Under the pieces are notes generated by a model. The model was not told where the DNA came from. It saw only the letters and a list, made by a program, of their open reading frames with translations, and did no database searches. The translations under genes were made by a program, and so were the position numbers. Below are positions 34,401 to 44,325 of a stretch of DNA of 64,000 bases, in pieces. The DNA comes from Ditylenchus dipsaci (Eukaryota; Nematoda; Chromadorea; Rhabditida; Anguinidae). The stretch is from assembly GCA_004194705.1 (NCBI GenBank), contig SADC01000263.1, forward strand, positions 1 through 64,000, in the 5' to 3' direction. Every line of letters starts with the position of its first letter. Within the stretch, counting starts at the first letter, position 1.

Positions 34401-34582
34401 GAAAAAGATGTGGATACCCGGAGGACTTCAGTTCAGGAATCCGGTCTTTTTTGGACCAGGGGTTGACAACTCTAACTTTAGTGCTAAAGTTCACGAACTT
34501 CGCTGCTAAAACTGTTTACCTCAACATGAAATCTACTGCAGCAACACCGGTATTTGTTGTCATCTGAGTTGTAGATCTCCAT
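31409..34582 (-). CDS. LAPTM4-like four-span membrane protein, intact
   Basis: Four exons join in perfect phase to 172 residues: 34520-34582 (MEIYNSDDNKYRCCCSRFHVE), 33922-34107 (RGAYIIAILGIAFGVLGFI and FSLLFYVSIIFA), 33746-33872 (AIGITLIAIYILVLVALLI, then VWQNYVES) and 31409-31551 (SHLFTGFMIFFFAMSEVVSV, then a cytoplasmic tail). It shows a short N-terminal cysteine cluster (CCC), four hydrophobic spans, a hydrophilic loop before span 4 and a short tail. This is the plan of LAPTM4/LAPTM5-like endosomal proteins and related small nematode tetraspans. Introns are 49 bp, 412 bp and 2.2 kb; the last holds MITEs, SINE-like units and a foldback. TTTTTTTTCAAG 14 bp before the ATG could be a trans-splice or first-intron acceptor. 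This is the one multi-exon gene here with no frame break. Confidence 0.8.
31595..31615. mobile_element. Single TACCGTATT MITE end in the tetraspan intron
   Basis: CTACCGTATTTTCTCTAATA, followed by ATATCTCAGCCCAGAGCGAA, which also occurs inside the 8.1-kb MITE (CATATCTCAGCCTAGAGC). The opposite end is not recognisable, so this is a truncated copy. Confidence 0.55.
31950..32830. repeat. Cluster of tRNA-like SINE units in an intron
   Basis: At least three units. 31956-32035 (+): GACATCGATCGGGCAGTGGA, then GGTTCGATTCCACC. 32505-32560 (-): partial, B-box TCGTTCGACCCC. 32745-32820 (-): GACATCGGTGGCGGAGTGGG, then AGGTTCGACCACC. A-box and B-box spacing fits a Pol III promoter, and no good cloverleaf is formed. 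GTAGGGTGCCACCAGG-like words also occur inverted around 32130. Confidence 0.6.
32868..33622. mobile_element. Foldback with TAACACGGGAAAGGC ends
   Basis: The left arm (TAACACGGGAAAGGCCGTAC, GTCCTG, TTCTTGTGCAGAATTTCACG, CACGATGGTGAAAAAAAA) is matched in inverse at 33540-33622 (TTTTTTTTCACCATCGTATC, GTGAAATTCGGCACAAGAAT, CAGGACGTACCGCC, CTCGTGTTA). A diverged piece of its middle (GATTTCCTTACAAAGC-like) recurs near 45.0 kb. Confidence 0.7.
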
Positions 34583-34919
34583 TGCTTGACCTTGAAAAAA
34601 ATAAATTAATCCGTAAAATTTATTAAATAAAACCACAATACTTAGAAAAAGGCACAAATTTTTGGGCTATATTACCATATTTCTTGTAAATCGGAAAATT
34701 TGGAATTTGATCTCAAGGTTTTTGGGTGGAAAATCCGAAATCGAAAAAGCAGAATCCCCACGTTATTTTTTTTCTGATTTTCGGGCCGAGGCAATAAATA
34801 AAGCCAGCAAATGTAATATGTTGAATATGTGGTCTTGTACCAGGTTAAAGACCGTTTTTATTTGATTCTGTCTGGCAAACACATGCCTGAGCTTTAAAAC
34901 CGCAAAAAAAACAGGAGAA
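34583..34919. other. No gene seen; 5' flank of the tetraspan gene
   Basis: AT-rich. The frame at 34662-34865 (+) has no recognised domain. Confidence 0.4.
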
Positions 34920-35275
34920 ACTACGGTTGTTAAATTTACCGATGTAGGGTTACTTGTATAGGTTACCGATATATAGTTATTATCCTGAGTCAGTTTTTAC
35001 CCGTCGATAACTTTACGTCGAAAACTGTAGAATTTCTCAAATAATATACGAGAAATTATACAGTTATCGATGTACAGTTATCATCCTGAGTCAGTTTTCT
35101 ACCGCCAGAAACTGTAAGCTGATAACTGTAAGCTGATCGACTTTCTCGTATAATATACAAGAAATTCTACAGTTATCGACGCACAGTTATCATCCTGGTT
35201 AATTTTACCCTCGTCGTTAACTGTACGTTGATAACTGTAGAATTTTTCTCATATGATAGAAGAAATTCTATGGTT
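34920..35275. repeat. TACAGTTATC palindromic tandem array
   Basis: About three units of roughly 115 bp. Each carries GAGAAATTCTACAGTTATCG, TACAGTTATCATCCTGAGTC, AGTTTT-ACCG-CG, CGTTGATAACTGTAGAATTT and a central ATAATATACGAG. Each unit is close to self-complementary, so both strands look alike. Confidence 0.75.
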
Positions 35276-36135
35276 ATCAAAAATTCTAATTTACAGCTTT
35301 TGCGTATATTACGAAGTAATAAATAATTTACCGGTACAGTGCCCGGAAAATTATCGTTACATTTTTGTAAATCGACCAGTAATTTTGCCAATTTACTATC
35401 ACCGAACCCTAGGAAAAACTAAGGGAATAACAAATAGAGCTCAACTTTTCAAATATTAAAAAAGGAGATGGGGCTTAAAAATGTGTGAATAATTAAAACA
35501 ATTTGTAAGACCGTTCTTTTTTTTGCTGCGCCCACAAAACAGGCCAGCCGATAAATGGGTATTTACAAATATTTAGAAGGGACAAGTTTGTTGTGCTCCA
35601 CTGCCCTCTATCGATCTTCACACCTAAATCTTCACACCTAAGTAAACCGCTAAACGTATTATTATTGCTAATGTTTGCCTGTGTAAAAGATATTTCAAGC
35701 TGATATAGGATCGACTTTAAAAAAATATTTCGAGGAAGAGCCCAGGGTTTTTATTTATTTTTTGTGGTGGTGAACGCCTAAATTGCTCCAAAAGGAGATG
35801 CAAATAAAATTATACTGATGTATATTGAGTAGTAGTACGTTTCCAAAAAATAACATGCTGACTATTTTTGTAGTGAAATTTACATTTTATCTACTGCCAT
35901 ATTGAGGCATCCACCGAGCTGACGTCGCCATATTAGACGAGATGGAGGACGTCTGGTGACAGGACAACAGGCCGAAAGCCTTTCAAAGATTTTTTGACGG
36001 TACCGGAAGATACCCGCCATCCATCAATAATTTTTGGAAAGTACCCAAAACTACCATTTTGAATCCTTTTTGTTTTGAAAAAGCTGATATTAGTACTGGC
36101 CAGGCCCTGAGCCTAAGCCTGAGCTTAAATGAGGG
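35276..36135. other. No gene seen
   Basis: AT-rich spacer, with a few GC-richer words at 35930-36050 and CTGAGCCTAAGCCTGAGC at about 36107-36125, part of the GCTACTG family. The N-terminal exon of ETHE1 should lie in or before this stretch, but I could not find it. Confidence 0.45.
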
Positions 36136-36139
36136 GGGA

Positions 36140-36210
36140 ATATATCCCAGTAGTGTTGGAAAGGGAGGGGGGGGGGGTAACGTGGATATATTTCAGTAGC
36201 GCTGATTTTT
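36140..36210. repeat. One end of a GCTACTG-type foldback
   Basis: ATATCCCAGTAGTGTTGG, a poly-G run and ATATTTCAGTAGCGCTGA. Same terminus type as 13.1-13.8 and 53.2-53.6 kb. Confidence 0.55.
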
Positions 36211-36661
36211 AAAAGCTTTCACAGCTTTAATTTATACAAGTATTTGCTTTTTAGGAGAAATTTTGTAGAATTTAAGTTTGCATGCAAAATACAGTCACAA
36301 ACTACTGCAATTGATGTCTTAACACTTTCTTTTTTCTGCTGTCTATATTTTGTATCTTAACACACAGAAACAAATGATAGACACGTGGTGTGTGTGCTGT
36401 GGACGTGCACATTTTGATCTATTCTGTTCGAAAAGAGAAAGTTCTTTCACATAAAACAATGCCTTTATTCACATAAATATTGTATAATAATCAATTTTAA
36501 CCAACTTGTATTCGAAATTACCTCTTCGGCAGATTTGAAAATGATATTCCGACAGGTTTTCTATTATTTTTTAGAAATTTTTTTATTTTATAAATGCATA
36601 TTCTAGCTTTTTGAGCCAACATCGAGTACTTATACTTACTTATTGGGATGTGTAAAACTAG

Positions 36662-38098
36662 GCAGGCAGTCATTATTGATCCAGTGCTGGAATGTGTTCA
36701 ACGAGACGCAAAAGTTTATTTTTTTAAAATAAACTGTATAAATTAAAAGTAGTTGCTAACATATAGCCGTAAGTCTAATATACTGTCAAATCAGTAGACA
36801 CCACCTCAAGTGAATTCGACCACTTTTTTACTTTAATTTTTAAAATCTTTTGCCAGCCTAGTTTTAAAATTACCAGTCATGTTTTCATGACTACCGTTTT
36901 TATTCTAATGGTAGCCCCCTCCTGGAGGGAGGTTGAAAAATAGTAGCCACCTTCACCTTCATACTTTAAATTGGCTGAATCGTGCTGGAGCGTGAACTGT
37001 CCGAAACGTGAATTTTCCGGTGCGTGAATTGTCGTTGGGCGTGAATTGTCGTCGGGCGAAAATTGTTTTGGGGCGTGAATTGTCGTAGTGCGTGAATTGT
37101 ACTAGGGGTGGATTGTCTCCGGTCGTGAATTTTCTTGGGGCATGAATTGTCCGGGGCATGAATTGTCCTGGGGCATTAATTGTCATCCTGGGACGTGAAT
37201 TGTCCGTGTACCGTTTTAGCTGTGTTGGTTTCACGCCACTAGCATCGGTCGGTCTAGCTCAAGAACGAACTGGAAGTGGGTGAACTGCATTGCTGAAAAT
37301 GTTTTTACAACAATTTTAGCTGATAAAAGAACTTCAACTAACCCTACTTACGGTCTCAACACTCATCTGCATGCTGACCATGTGACTGGCACTGGATCCC
37401 TAAAGCAAATTGACTATTTTAAACACATGAAATCTGTCATTTCTAAGAGCTCTGGTGCTATCGCCGACATGCTAGTAGATCATGGAGATGTGATCAAATT
37501 CGGAGAGGCTGGAAATGAGTTAGAGGTGCGCTCTACTCCTGGCCATACAAATGGTTATATTTTTTAAGGTGAACAACACATTTTGCAATATTTCTAGGAT
37601 GCCTGACATTTGTTCACCATAGATCCAAAATGGCCTTTTCTGGCGATGCACTTTTAATTAGGGGCTGTGGTCGAACGGATTTTCAAGATGGTAAGTTATT
37701 GTAAGGCAGTAAAAAATTTAGAAAATCTACTCTTTTAACGTTTTAAAAATATCCAGGTGACGCCAGAAAACTATATAAATCAGTGCACCAAGAAATTTTG
37801 AGTCTTCCCCAGGACTACCTAATCTATCCGGCTCATGACTATACGGGTCAATCAGTGACCAGTGTCCAGGAAGAACTCCAATTCAACGCTAGACTGACCA
37901 AATCAGAAGAAGAATTTGTGGAGATCATGCAAAAATTAAAGCTCAAAACACCCAGTCAAATTGGTATGCTTTAAATTGTTCTTAAAAGCAATAGTAACTT
38001 TTTGCAAATATTTAGATAAGTCAGTACCAGCCAACATGGTTTGCGGAATATTCGAGCTGATGGACGAGAAATTGAGACATCAAGTTATAAAAGATTGA
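36662..38098 (+). CDS. ETHE1: Persulfide dioxygenase ETHE1 (N terminus not found)
   Basis: A mitochondrial non-haem iron enzyme that oxidises glutathione persulfide in sulfide detoxification. Exons: 36662-36713 ([16 protein letters not shown]), 37320-37553, 37598-37690, 37757-37963 and 38016-38098. The metallo-beta-lactamase motif reads THLHADH. A downstream metal site reads PGHTNG and [16 protein letters not shown], with the ETHE1-specific second half (YPAHDY, PANMVCG). Introns of 44-66 bp join in phase. A one-base shift is needed at about 37345-37355, where LIKELQLTL passes to [11 protein letters not shown]. The ~600-bp intron before 37320 contains a minisatellite. The leader and the usual FEP...YTYLL start were not located. 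Assignment is firm from the motif series. Confidence 0.9.
36975..37212. repeat. Minisatellite in the ETHE1 intron
   Basis: About a dozen diverged units of a 17-20 bp motif near GGGGCGTGAATTGTCC. Units alternate GTCG, GTCC and TTTC. The 91-residue minus frame over it is a translation of the repeat, not a gene. It sits between two ETHE1 exons, so it is transcribed with the gene. Confidence 0.8.
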
Positions 38099-38440
38099 CA
38101 ATTTATAACTTCTTTTGCATTTTTCTGAAGTGATCTTACAAAAAAAATTACAAAAAAAGACATTATTACATTCTTGCTATATAGTTAACGCTCGATACAA
38201 CGGACCTCTATATAACAGACAAAAAATCTGGTTTGGTTGGTTTTTCTTGAAATCGACTGAAAGGAACACTACATATTACATACTTTTATACAACAAACGC
38301 TCCATGCAGGGTCTGTCAAGAAATGTAATACGGTTTGAAAAACCATCACTTTTTTGTAGTCCGAATCAGTGTTTTCATGATCTCACGCCGAGTGAGAATC
38401 TCACTGAGAATTCTCATTGAGAATCTCTGATGACCAGGGG
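38099..38440. repeat. Diverged MITE; no gene
   Basis: AACGCTCGATACAACGGACC near 38190 and a weak mate near 38290 (TACAACAAACGCTCC) suggest an old CAGTCGA-type element. GAGAATCTCACTGAGAATTC around 38395-38425 is a small palindrome. Confidence 0.4.
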
Positions 38441-38940
38441 CGTAGTCAGAAATTTCTGACGGAGGGGGGGGATTGGTCATCAAAAAATTTTTAGGCCATT
38501 TTACCTACACCGTTTTTCAAATTTCCGAAGGCATTTTACCGAAGGCATTTGAAAAAATCTGAAGGGGGGCACTGATAAGGAAAAAAATCTGACGGGGGGG
38601 GGGCACGTGCCCCACCTGCCAACGACAACGAGGACGACAACGACGACCTATTTATAAAAAATCCAACGACAACGCCAAGGACAATGAAATTTTTCATTCC
38701 AAATTGAACAAATTTTGCATTTTAAGTCTGAACTTGAGTATTTACTATATTCTCCACACGTTTTTCCTCGATAAGTCGACTGAAAATGACTGGAAATTTG
38801 TCCAATTTGGAATGAAAAATTTCGTTGTGCTTGGCGTCGTCGTTGTCGTCGGATTTTTTATAAATAGGTCGGTGATTTATCAAGTTTTTGTTTTACTCGT
38901 ACTACAAATAGTAAGCAAGGGGGGGGGGGGTCCGTAAATG
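38441..38940. repeat. Foldback with CGACAACGACGACCTATTTA arms
   Basis: The left arm CGACAACGACGACCTATTTA, TAAAAAATCCAACGACAACG and AATTTTTCATTCCAAATTG (38635-38705) is inverted at 38795-38880. Poly-G tracts lie on both sides. The 77-residue frame at 38704-38937 is a shadow of it. Confidence 0.65.
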
Positions 38941-39102
38941 CAGCAACAGCTGGATGGTCCAAGCTTTATCGATTGACAAGGACAGATTTTCCGTGTCACA
39001 TGATTAGACATTTTTTATCTCTATTGACTGACACCTTTCATCCTTTTCTTTGCGAACAAAAGAATTTCGCAAGTTTATTTATTAAAAAAATTGTTGTTTA
39101 AA

Positions 39103-40192
39103 ATGAAGTCGTGTATAATTTGTTCGGATGAGTTAGAGTATGAGGATGTCGCTTGCCTGAGCTGCGGGCATACATTTCACTTTACTTGCATAGACAAGTG
39201 GATCAAGGTGGGTGGTGCTAAATTTGAAGAGAATTTGTAATCATGTAATAAAAAATGGAATACCGTATTTCCTCTAATAAGGAGTCTAATACGGTTCAAA
39301 ATCGTGTTCTAGTGTTCTCTAGTGTTCTCGTGTTCTTCAAAAACGCAATGCCACAAAAAACCCTCCTACCCAAATTTTTTCATTTTAAAACGAGACCATT
39401 CTTGTACAAGACCATTCTCGGGCCAATTTAATCAGTCTGATATTTTTGCTTGAAACGGTTTTTTAGAGTTGACTGTGAATATAAAGGCCCAAAATCTCTT
39501 ACCCCTGTAATCAGGGCATTCATTCCAAACCTTAAAAATAATACAAAGATTCAAAAAAATCAAATTTTAGGACTAAAAATTAGATTTTTGAGTACTTCAG
39601 GTATCTAAAACCAACGAAATTTTTAAAAAATCAGATTTTTGAATTGAAAATTAGATTATTTAGAATTCCTGGTGTCTAGAATAAACCCTTGTCGGATTAA
39701 TTCACTCAAATGGAAGCCCTGCTTGTAGTTCATTATGAAAAAGTCTCAAATTTAAAATTATTGGCACAACAGCTGTCTTTTACTGTCTTGAGTGAAGCAG
39801 TGATGTATTTTTCGCTCCAGTAATCTTGGTTTGAAAAGATTTGCTCCGGCTCTTGCTCCGGGCTCTCAACTTTGAAAAATTTGTTCCAGCCCTGGCTCCT
39901 GCTCGGAGCCAGAGCTGGAGATTTGCACATCATTGTTTGTAAGCAATGTTTAGAAAAAGAGTGACTGTCCAATATGTCGCAAGAGAACCAGAAGATCGGT
40001 GATTAGAAAATTGTTTTTCTCCGAAGAAGACCAGGATGAGTTCGTAACAGCGGAGCTGGACCAGGAAGAAGATGAGGAAGTGGAACAGGAAGAAGAGGTG
40101 AAAAATAGCTTTACTTCGAAATAATATTTATAAAAACTGATTTAAAATTTAGCTCAGTCAGCTCAAGGAACAGCTCCAGGAAAAAGATGTTG
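39103..40192 (+). CDS. RING-H2 protein, N-terminal exons
   Basis: Exon 1 (39103-39207) reads MKSCIICSDELEYEDVACLS then CGHTFHFTCIDKWIK. Exon 2 (39954-40097) starts KSDCPICRKR and becomes acidic (SEEDQDEFVTAELDQEEDEE). Exon 3 from 40153 reads LSQLKEQLQEKD. Together the cysteines and histidines give C-x2-C, C-x-H-x2-H-x2-C and C-x2-C, a complete RING-H2 finger, so E3 ubiquitin ligase activity is expected. The acidic and coiled-coil-prone continuation resembles TRAIP-type RING plus coiled-coil proteins. The next same-strand exons are the coiled-coil modules from 41.1 kb. Intron 1 (746 bp) holds a TACCGTATT end at 39262; intron 2 is 55 bp. The transcript's end is uncertain: reading past 40190 meets TGA, so a donor near there is assumed. 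Confidence 0.75.
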
Positions 40193-40199
40193 GAGTTGG

Positions 40200-40380
40200 T
40201 CTTTTATTTTTTTATATAAAGTGGTGACAGAGTAGGGTTCACGAATCGACTTTTCGTTTTCGATCTTTTTAGTCGAAAAGCCAAAAAATTCAGACTTTTG
40301 ACTATCGGTCTTATTCGATCCTTTGAAAATTTTCGGTTTCAGTCGACTTTGCAATTCCTTGAGTCGAACATTTCGGCCTT
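40200..40380. other. No gene; TCGACTTT-rich patch
   Basis: Contains words such as TCGACTTTTCGTTTTCGATC in both orientations. No exon. Confidence 0.4.
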
Positions 40381-40384
40381 TTGC

Positions 40385-40570
40385 CTTGGTTCCCCTGTAG
40401 TATTTTTAGGACTTTTTAGGCTTTAGGCTTAGGCAAGAGTAGGCCAGCGTATGTTCGGACGGACTCAAAAAAATCTCAGACTTTTGTTGGAGTACGTCCT
40501 AACATACGCTGGCCTACTCTTGCCTAAGCCTAAAAAGTCCTAAAGATACAACAGGTGGAGGTAACCAAGG
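40385..40570. mobile_element. GGCAAGAGTAGGCCAGCGTA hairpin
   Basis: The left arm TTAGGCTTAGGCAAGAGTAG, GCCAGCGTATGTTC and GGACGGACTC mirrors the right arm CAACATACGC-type words (CCTAACATACGCTGGCCTAC, TCTTGCCTAAGCCTAAAAAG). The outermost words CCTTGGTTCCCCTGT and ACAGGTGGAGGTAACCAAGG are also inverted. Related hairpins lie at 20.6, 52.85-53.15 and 58.2 kb. Confidence 0.75.
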
Positions 40571-41094
40571 CAAAAAAACGCACCGGATTGTCTTGTAGGG
40601 CCAACATTTCGATCCTTCGCCAACCCTGTAACAAAGTTATTCACATTTCCTTATTCATTGTCAAAAAAATTTGAGCGGTTACTCAAGTTAGGTGACAAAT
40701 TTGCTTGAAATATCACCGCACAGGGTAAGCCGCAAAAACTGCACTATTGTTGAATTTGTTTGTCAAGGACTGCCACGAACAGGTGACAACCCATTTCTTG
40801 AAGTTTCAGCCAACAATTTCAGACAAAAATGTTAGTCAACACCTAGAATTTAATTTTTGGTATGGTTTCATTGGAAACCGAATTAAAAAACACGTACAGA
40901 AGTTCGATGATTGGGAAAAATTTTGAATTCCCGGGCACCAGCCCATTTTTAGACAATTTTACATACCAAAAAATCTCGCGGGGGGGGGCGTGGCATGTAC
41001 CCCTGGGTACACGCCTGATCGCCGGATTACAGCCTAGAGCGCAGTGAAATTTGATCAATTCCTAAAAACTTGTTAACGATCCAAAAGATTGCAG
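40571..41094. other. No gene seen; intron-like
   Basis: AT-rich. The opposed frames at 40843-41058 and 40862-41047 are mutual shadows with no domain. Confidence 0.4.
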
Positions 41095-41307
41095 ATTAGA
41101 CGGTTGGAATGCTTGAGGACAATTGAAACGAAGAAAAGAGACAGACTTGCTCAAGCACTAACTTTGGCTAACGAAGCGCTTATTAGTGCTACAGAAGAAA
41201 AAACTAAGCTCTTAGCTGACATCACCAAGCTAAATAATGCAAGCCAAGCAAGAGAACTTGCCATACTCAGTGAAACCACTGCAACTATAGACCAATTAAA
41301 TAAACAG
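41095..41307 (+). CDS. Coiled-coil exon, module A copy 1
   Basis: Bounded by TTGCAG and CAG-GTTAAA, 71 codons, phase 0 at both ends. It reads IRRLECLRTIETKKRDRLAQ, LANEALISATEEKTKLLADI, ELAILSETTATIDQLNKQ, a heptad-rich coiled coil. The start is nearly identical at the nucleotide level to the exon at 43885. The last 18 residues match the module at 57.8 kb (ISTTIDQLDEQ). Its strand and phase are compatible with continuing the RING gene upstream. Confidence 0.65.
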
Positions 41308-41334
41308 GTTAAACACTAACAAGAGTATTCAGGA

Positions 41335-41560
41335 TTCTACAAGTTAATATGAAAATTTTTTAACGACTCCTAAGTAACTTTTATATGCATAAAACGATAA
41401 AACAGTTATTTTCTAACATTTTTCCACACAAAATTAATTTTTTTCAAAAAAAATTTGAAATTTTTTTTTGACCAAAACTTGACTCTTTTCCTTGGGATCA
41501 AGGCAAATTACCTTCTATTAAAGTATTCTACCCCGTTTCAGTCACTAGAGCTGGTCAAAA
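41335..41560. repeat. Dispersed repeat leading into the donor-hairpin
   Basis: Contains CGACTCCTAAGTAACTTTTA, TTTCTAACATTTTTCCACAC and ACCAAAACTTGACTCTTTTC, then CTTGGGATCAAGGCAAATTA. The same sequence of words precedes the hairpin at 28.9 and 62.8 kb, so this is the left part of a larger repeat unit. Confidence 0.6.
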
Positions 41561-41740
41561 AGAGTCTCTCTATGCATTTTTGATTCAGAGTCTTGCTCGG
41601 AATCATGTCTAAGGTGAGTAAGTGCGCGCATCTCTAACCAACCAACCTTACACACAAATCACTCGAAAGTAACTCTGGATGCATAAAAATGAATGCATAC
41701 CAGAGCTTCTTTACGCGGTAGGCCCCCAGTCAACAAAACA
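41561..41740. repeat. Donor-hairpin repeat, stem deleted
   Basis: The left arm (CGGAATCATGTCTAAGGTGA, GTAAGTGCGCGCATCTCTAA) runs directly into the outer right arm (CCTTACACACAAATCACTCG, AACTCTGGATGCATAAAAAT). The GC-rich stem and loop have been lost. Confidence 0.75.
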
Positions 41741-41987
41741 ACCGTATAACCTCTTTTAATAACCCATGCGGGATTAATTTTCAACTCCTGAAAAATTTCC
41801 AAATTGTAAATGAAAAATGAGCCGCTATTCCATTGTACACCCCCCCCCCCAAAAGCTATTCCAATAGCTTTTGTTTTGGGGGGGGGGGGGGTACAATGGA
41901 ATAGTACCAAAAATGGCCTTTACTCTGAAATCTTAGTCAAAAAAAAATGAGGGGTGGGGGATTAATAGAAGTTGTACGGTATGTTCG
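41728..41987. mobile_element. Diverged TACCGTATT-type MITE with poly-C/poly-G hairpin
   Basis: ACCGTATAACCTCTTTTAAT at the left pairs with ATTAATAGAAGTTGTACGGT at the right. A nested perfect hairpin occupies 41830-41903, with CATTGTAC, poly-C, AAAGCTATTCCAATAGCTTT, poly-G and GTACAATG. Confidence 0.6.
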
Positions 41988-42308
41988 AATTCCATCTGTT
42001 TAGGGTATCCAGGTACCCTTTCAGGTTGGATTGCCTTGGAGGACCAAGGCAAAAAGTCGAATTTCGGTCAAAATATTTTTTTCAAATGGAAAAAATATTT
42101 TTTTGTGTAGAAAAATATCAGAAAATAACTTTTTTTATCGTTTTCAGCATATAAAAATTACTTAGGAGCCGTTTAAACACATTTTTAAAATAAGTGAAAA
42201 ACCCACCCCAACCGAACAAGTGCCAAAAAAATATTATCTTTCGTTTATAGAATCACACTTCGGGTACTTCCCTTATAAGATAAAAGCTTTCATAAATTTT
42301 TGTTGTAG

Positions 42309-42408
42309 GTGGCAGGATTGAGCAAAGCCAATGAACAATTAAGGCAACACAATGAGGTGCTTAAAATTAAGCTGGTCTTTTTACCTGATAGTGAAAAAGA
42401 AAAAAACG
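42309..42408 (+). CDS. Coiled-coil exon, module B copy 1
   Basis: An exon between TGTTGTAG and a GTATCT donor: VAGLSKANEQLRQHNEVLKI, then KLVFLPDSEKEKN. It matches the exon at 57883-57978 (VAELCETNGELKQHNELLKK, QIVFLFEKKEKM). In both places module B follows the end of a module A, although the spacing differs (about 1 kb here, 49 bp at 57.8 kb). Confidence 0.65.
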
Positions 42409-42477
42409 GTATCTTCAGTCTAAAAAGTTCATTTCTATAATGTCAACTGTAATTGCCTTTTTTAGTACAGACAGCTC

Positions 42478-43440
42478 TTGATATAAAGCTACAGTAGTGT
42501 CTCGATTAACCGACATCTCTCGGGACCGGCCGTAAGTGTCGGTTGTCGGATGAGCGGGACTTTAAGATTAAAAAATTCTGGCGCTACCAGAGTAAAAACT
42601 CAGAAATCATTTTTTTTTGGGCAGATGGTTTGGGGTAGATATACTATTTTTCGTGGCAAATTTAATTTTTTTCGGTGCAAATTTACTTTTTTGGGGCAAA
42701 TATATTTTTTTGGGTAAATTTAATTTTTTATGGGGCAGATTTATTTTTTCATGGGGCGAATTTTTCTCTTTTTCGGGACAAATTCACCTTTTTCTAAAAA
42801 ACTTTTCTGGAAAAAGTTTGGGGCATACCTGAATTTTACAGCAAATTATCTTAATTTTACAGCGAATGCAAGTAATTTTGCAGTAAATTGACCATGGTTC
42901 GATCTTGTCTAGCATATAATGATTTTTTTGTCCGTTATTGTTAACATTTCTGCCGATATTCAAAACAAAACTGAATAAGTCCAAAGAAAGTCAATGTTTG
43001 CTAGACAGGTTCGAACGGTACTCGATTTGCTGCAGAATCAAGACAATTTGCTGTAAAATTGATTTGCTGTAAAATAAAGATAATTTGCTGCAAAATTCAG
43101 ACTTTTTGCTGCAAAATTGAGTTATGCCCAAATTTTTTTTTCCAGAAAAGTTTTTTAGAAAAAGGTGAATTTGTCAAAAAAAAAGAAAATTTGCCCCATA
43201 AAAAATAATTTTCCCCATAAAAAAATTAATTTGCTCCAAAAAAATATATTTGCCAAAAAAAAGTGAATTTGCCCCGAAAAAAGTAAATCTGCCGAAACCC
43301 ATCTGCCCAAAAAAGTATTTCCTCCCTAAAAAGAAGTAAATTTGCCCTAGAAAAAATTATTATGCGCAACGTATTCGTATTTCACACTGAACAAATATTG
43401 TCGGCGAGAAAAGTCGATCTGTAAAAACAGAATTTTGAAA
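42478..43440. mobile_element. Foldback with repeated GGGGCAAATTT arms
   Basis: It starts with CAGTAGTGTCTCGATTAACC (CAGTCGA-family style). The left arm (42600-42840) is a run of TTTTTTGGGGCAAATTTA-type words. The right arm (43120-43370) is its inverse (AAAAAATTAATTTGCTCC). Between them lie two inverted copies of TTTGCTGTAAAAT-type words around CATGGTTCGATCTTGTCTAG / CTAGACAGGTTCGAACGG. No protein. Confidence 0.65.
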
Positions 43441-43497
43441 AACGATCTAGAAAAAAATTATGGCTACTTTAAAATGGGGGAATTTCTTGTTACACCC

Positions 43498-43767
43498 TAT
43501 ACCGTATTTTCTCTATTTATTACCCCCTCTCAAATAATTACCCCCTCTTTATTAATTACCCCCCATAGGCACCCTGTATATCAGCTCAAAAAAATTATTT
43601 TGCAAATCTGTTTTGTGCGTTTTCTTAATCACCACGATATTAGTTGATTCCACTTTTTAGATTTTGGTTCAGAACCCAAAAATTTCAAAATCAAAATATT
43701 TTTTTCCGATTTTTGAGAGTTGAAAAATAATTACCCCGGGGTAATTAATAGAGAAAATACGGTAAGT
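43498..43767. mobile_element. MITE, TACCGTATTTTCTCTATTTA ends
   Basis: The left end TACCGTATTTTCTCTATTTA and right end TTAATAGAGAAAATACGGTA are inverted over about 20 bp, with TAATTACCCCC repeats inside both arms. An almost undecayed copy. TATATCAGC and ATTTTGCAAATCTG words are shared with the 8.1-kb and 31.6-kb copies. Confidence 0.85.
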
Positions 43768-43884
43768 AAATAAAACAAGAAATCAGTTGCTGTGCTCAGA
43801 GATGTCTATATCAAAAGAGCCATAAATCTGCTAATCAAAACTATTTTTAAGTACAGTATTTCTTCGAAACGACCAAAATTGCAG

Positions 43885-44040
43885 ATAAGACGGTTGGAGG
43901 GACTTTTGAGGATCGAGAGAAGTACCAGAAATAGACTTCATCAAGAACTAAATTCCACTAACCAGAAGCTTGTTAGTGCTCTACAAGATAAAATTAAACT
44001 GTTAGCTGACAATGCTGAAGTAAATTACAGAAAACGGCAG
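43885..44040 (+). CDS. Coiled-coil exon, module A copy 2
   Basis: After AAATTGCAG it reads IRRLEGLLRIERSTRNRLHQ, ELNSTNQKLVSALQDKIKLL, ADNAEVNYRKRQ and ends at CAG-GTATTTT. 52 codons, phase 0. The first ~30 nucleotides match module A copy 1 almost exactly; later residues keep the heptads but diverge. The C-terminal third of copy 1 is absent here. Confidence 0.65.
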
Positions 44041-44325
44041 GTATTTTGATTTTAAAAAATTACGGCTAATGTGCACAATGCAAGTCTCTTTGTCTTTTTC
44101 AATACTTTTGTTCCCTGGATACGCAGGTGCCATTAGAGTTAGGGCTTAGTTAGGAGTGGTCGAAAACCATTTTTAAGTAAAAATTTCGCTATGAAAAGGC
44201 TAGAAAAGTAATTTAAAGAGGGACAAAAGGGCTGTATAGAGAGGGAAGGGACAAAATGGGGGCCACTTTAATGTCCTTCAATGAGTTAGGCCCACTTTCG
44301 AAAAAATAAAGATGTCGAACATAGT
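44041..44325. other. No gene seen
   Basis: AT-rich, similar in words to 9300-9460 (AAAAGAGCTGTATT...GGGAAGG-type), the left flank of the hairpin family. Confidence 0.45.

Noticed and set aside
36959..37234. 91-residue minus-strand protein rich in [12 protein letters not shown] repeats
   Set aside because: It is the translation of a minisatellite inside an ETHE1 intron.
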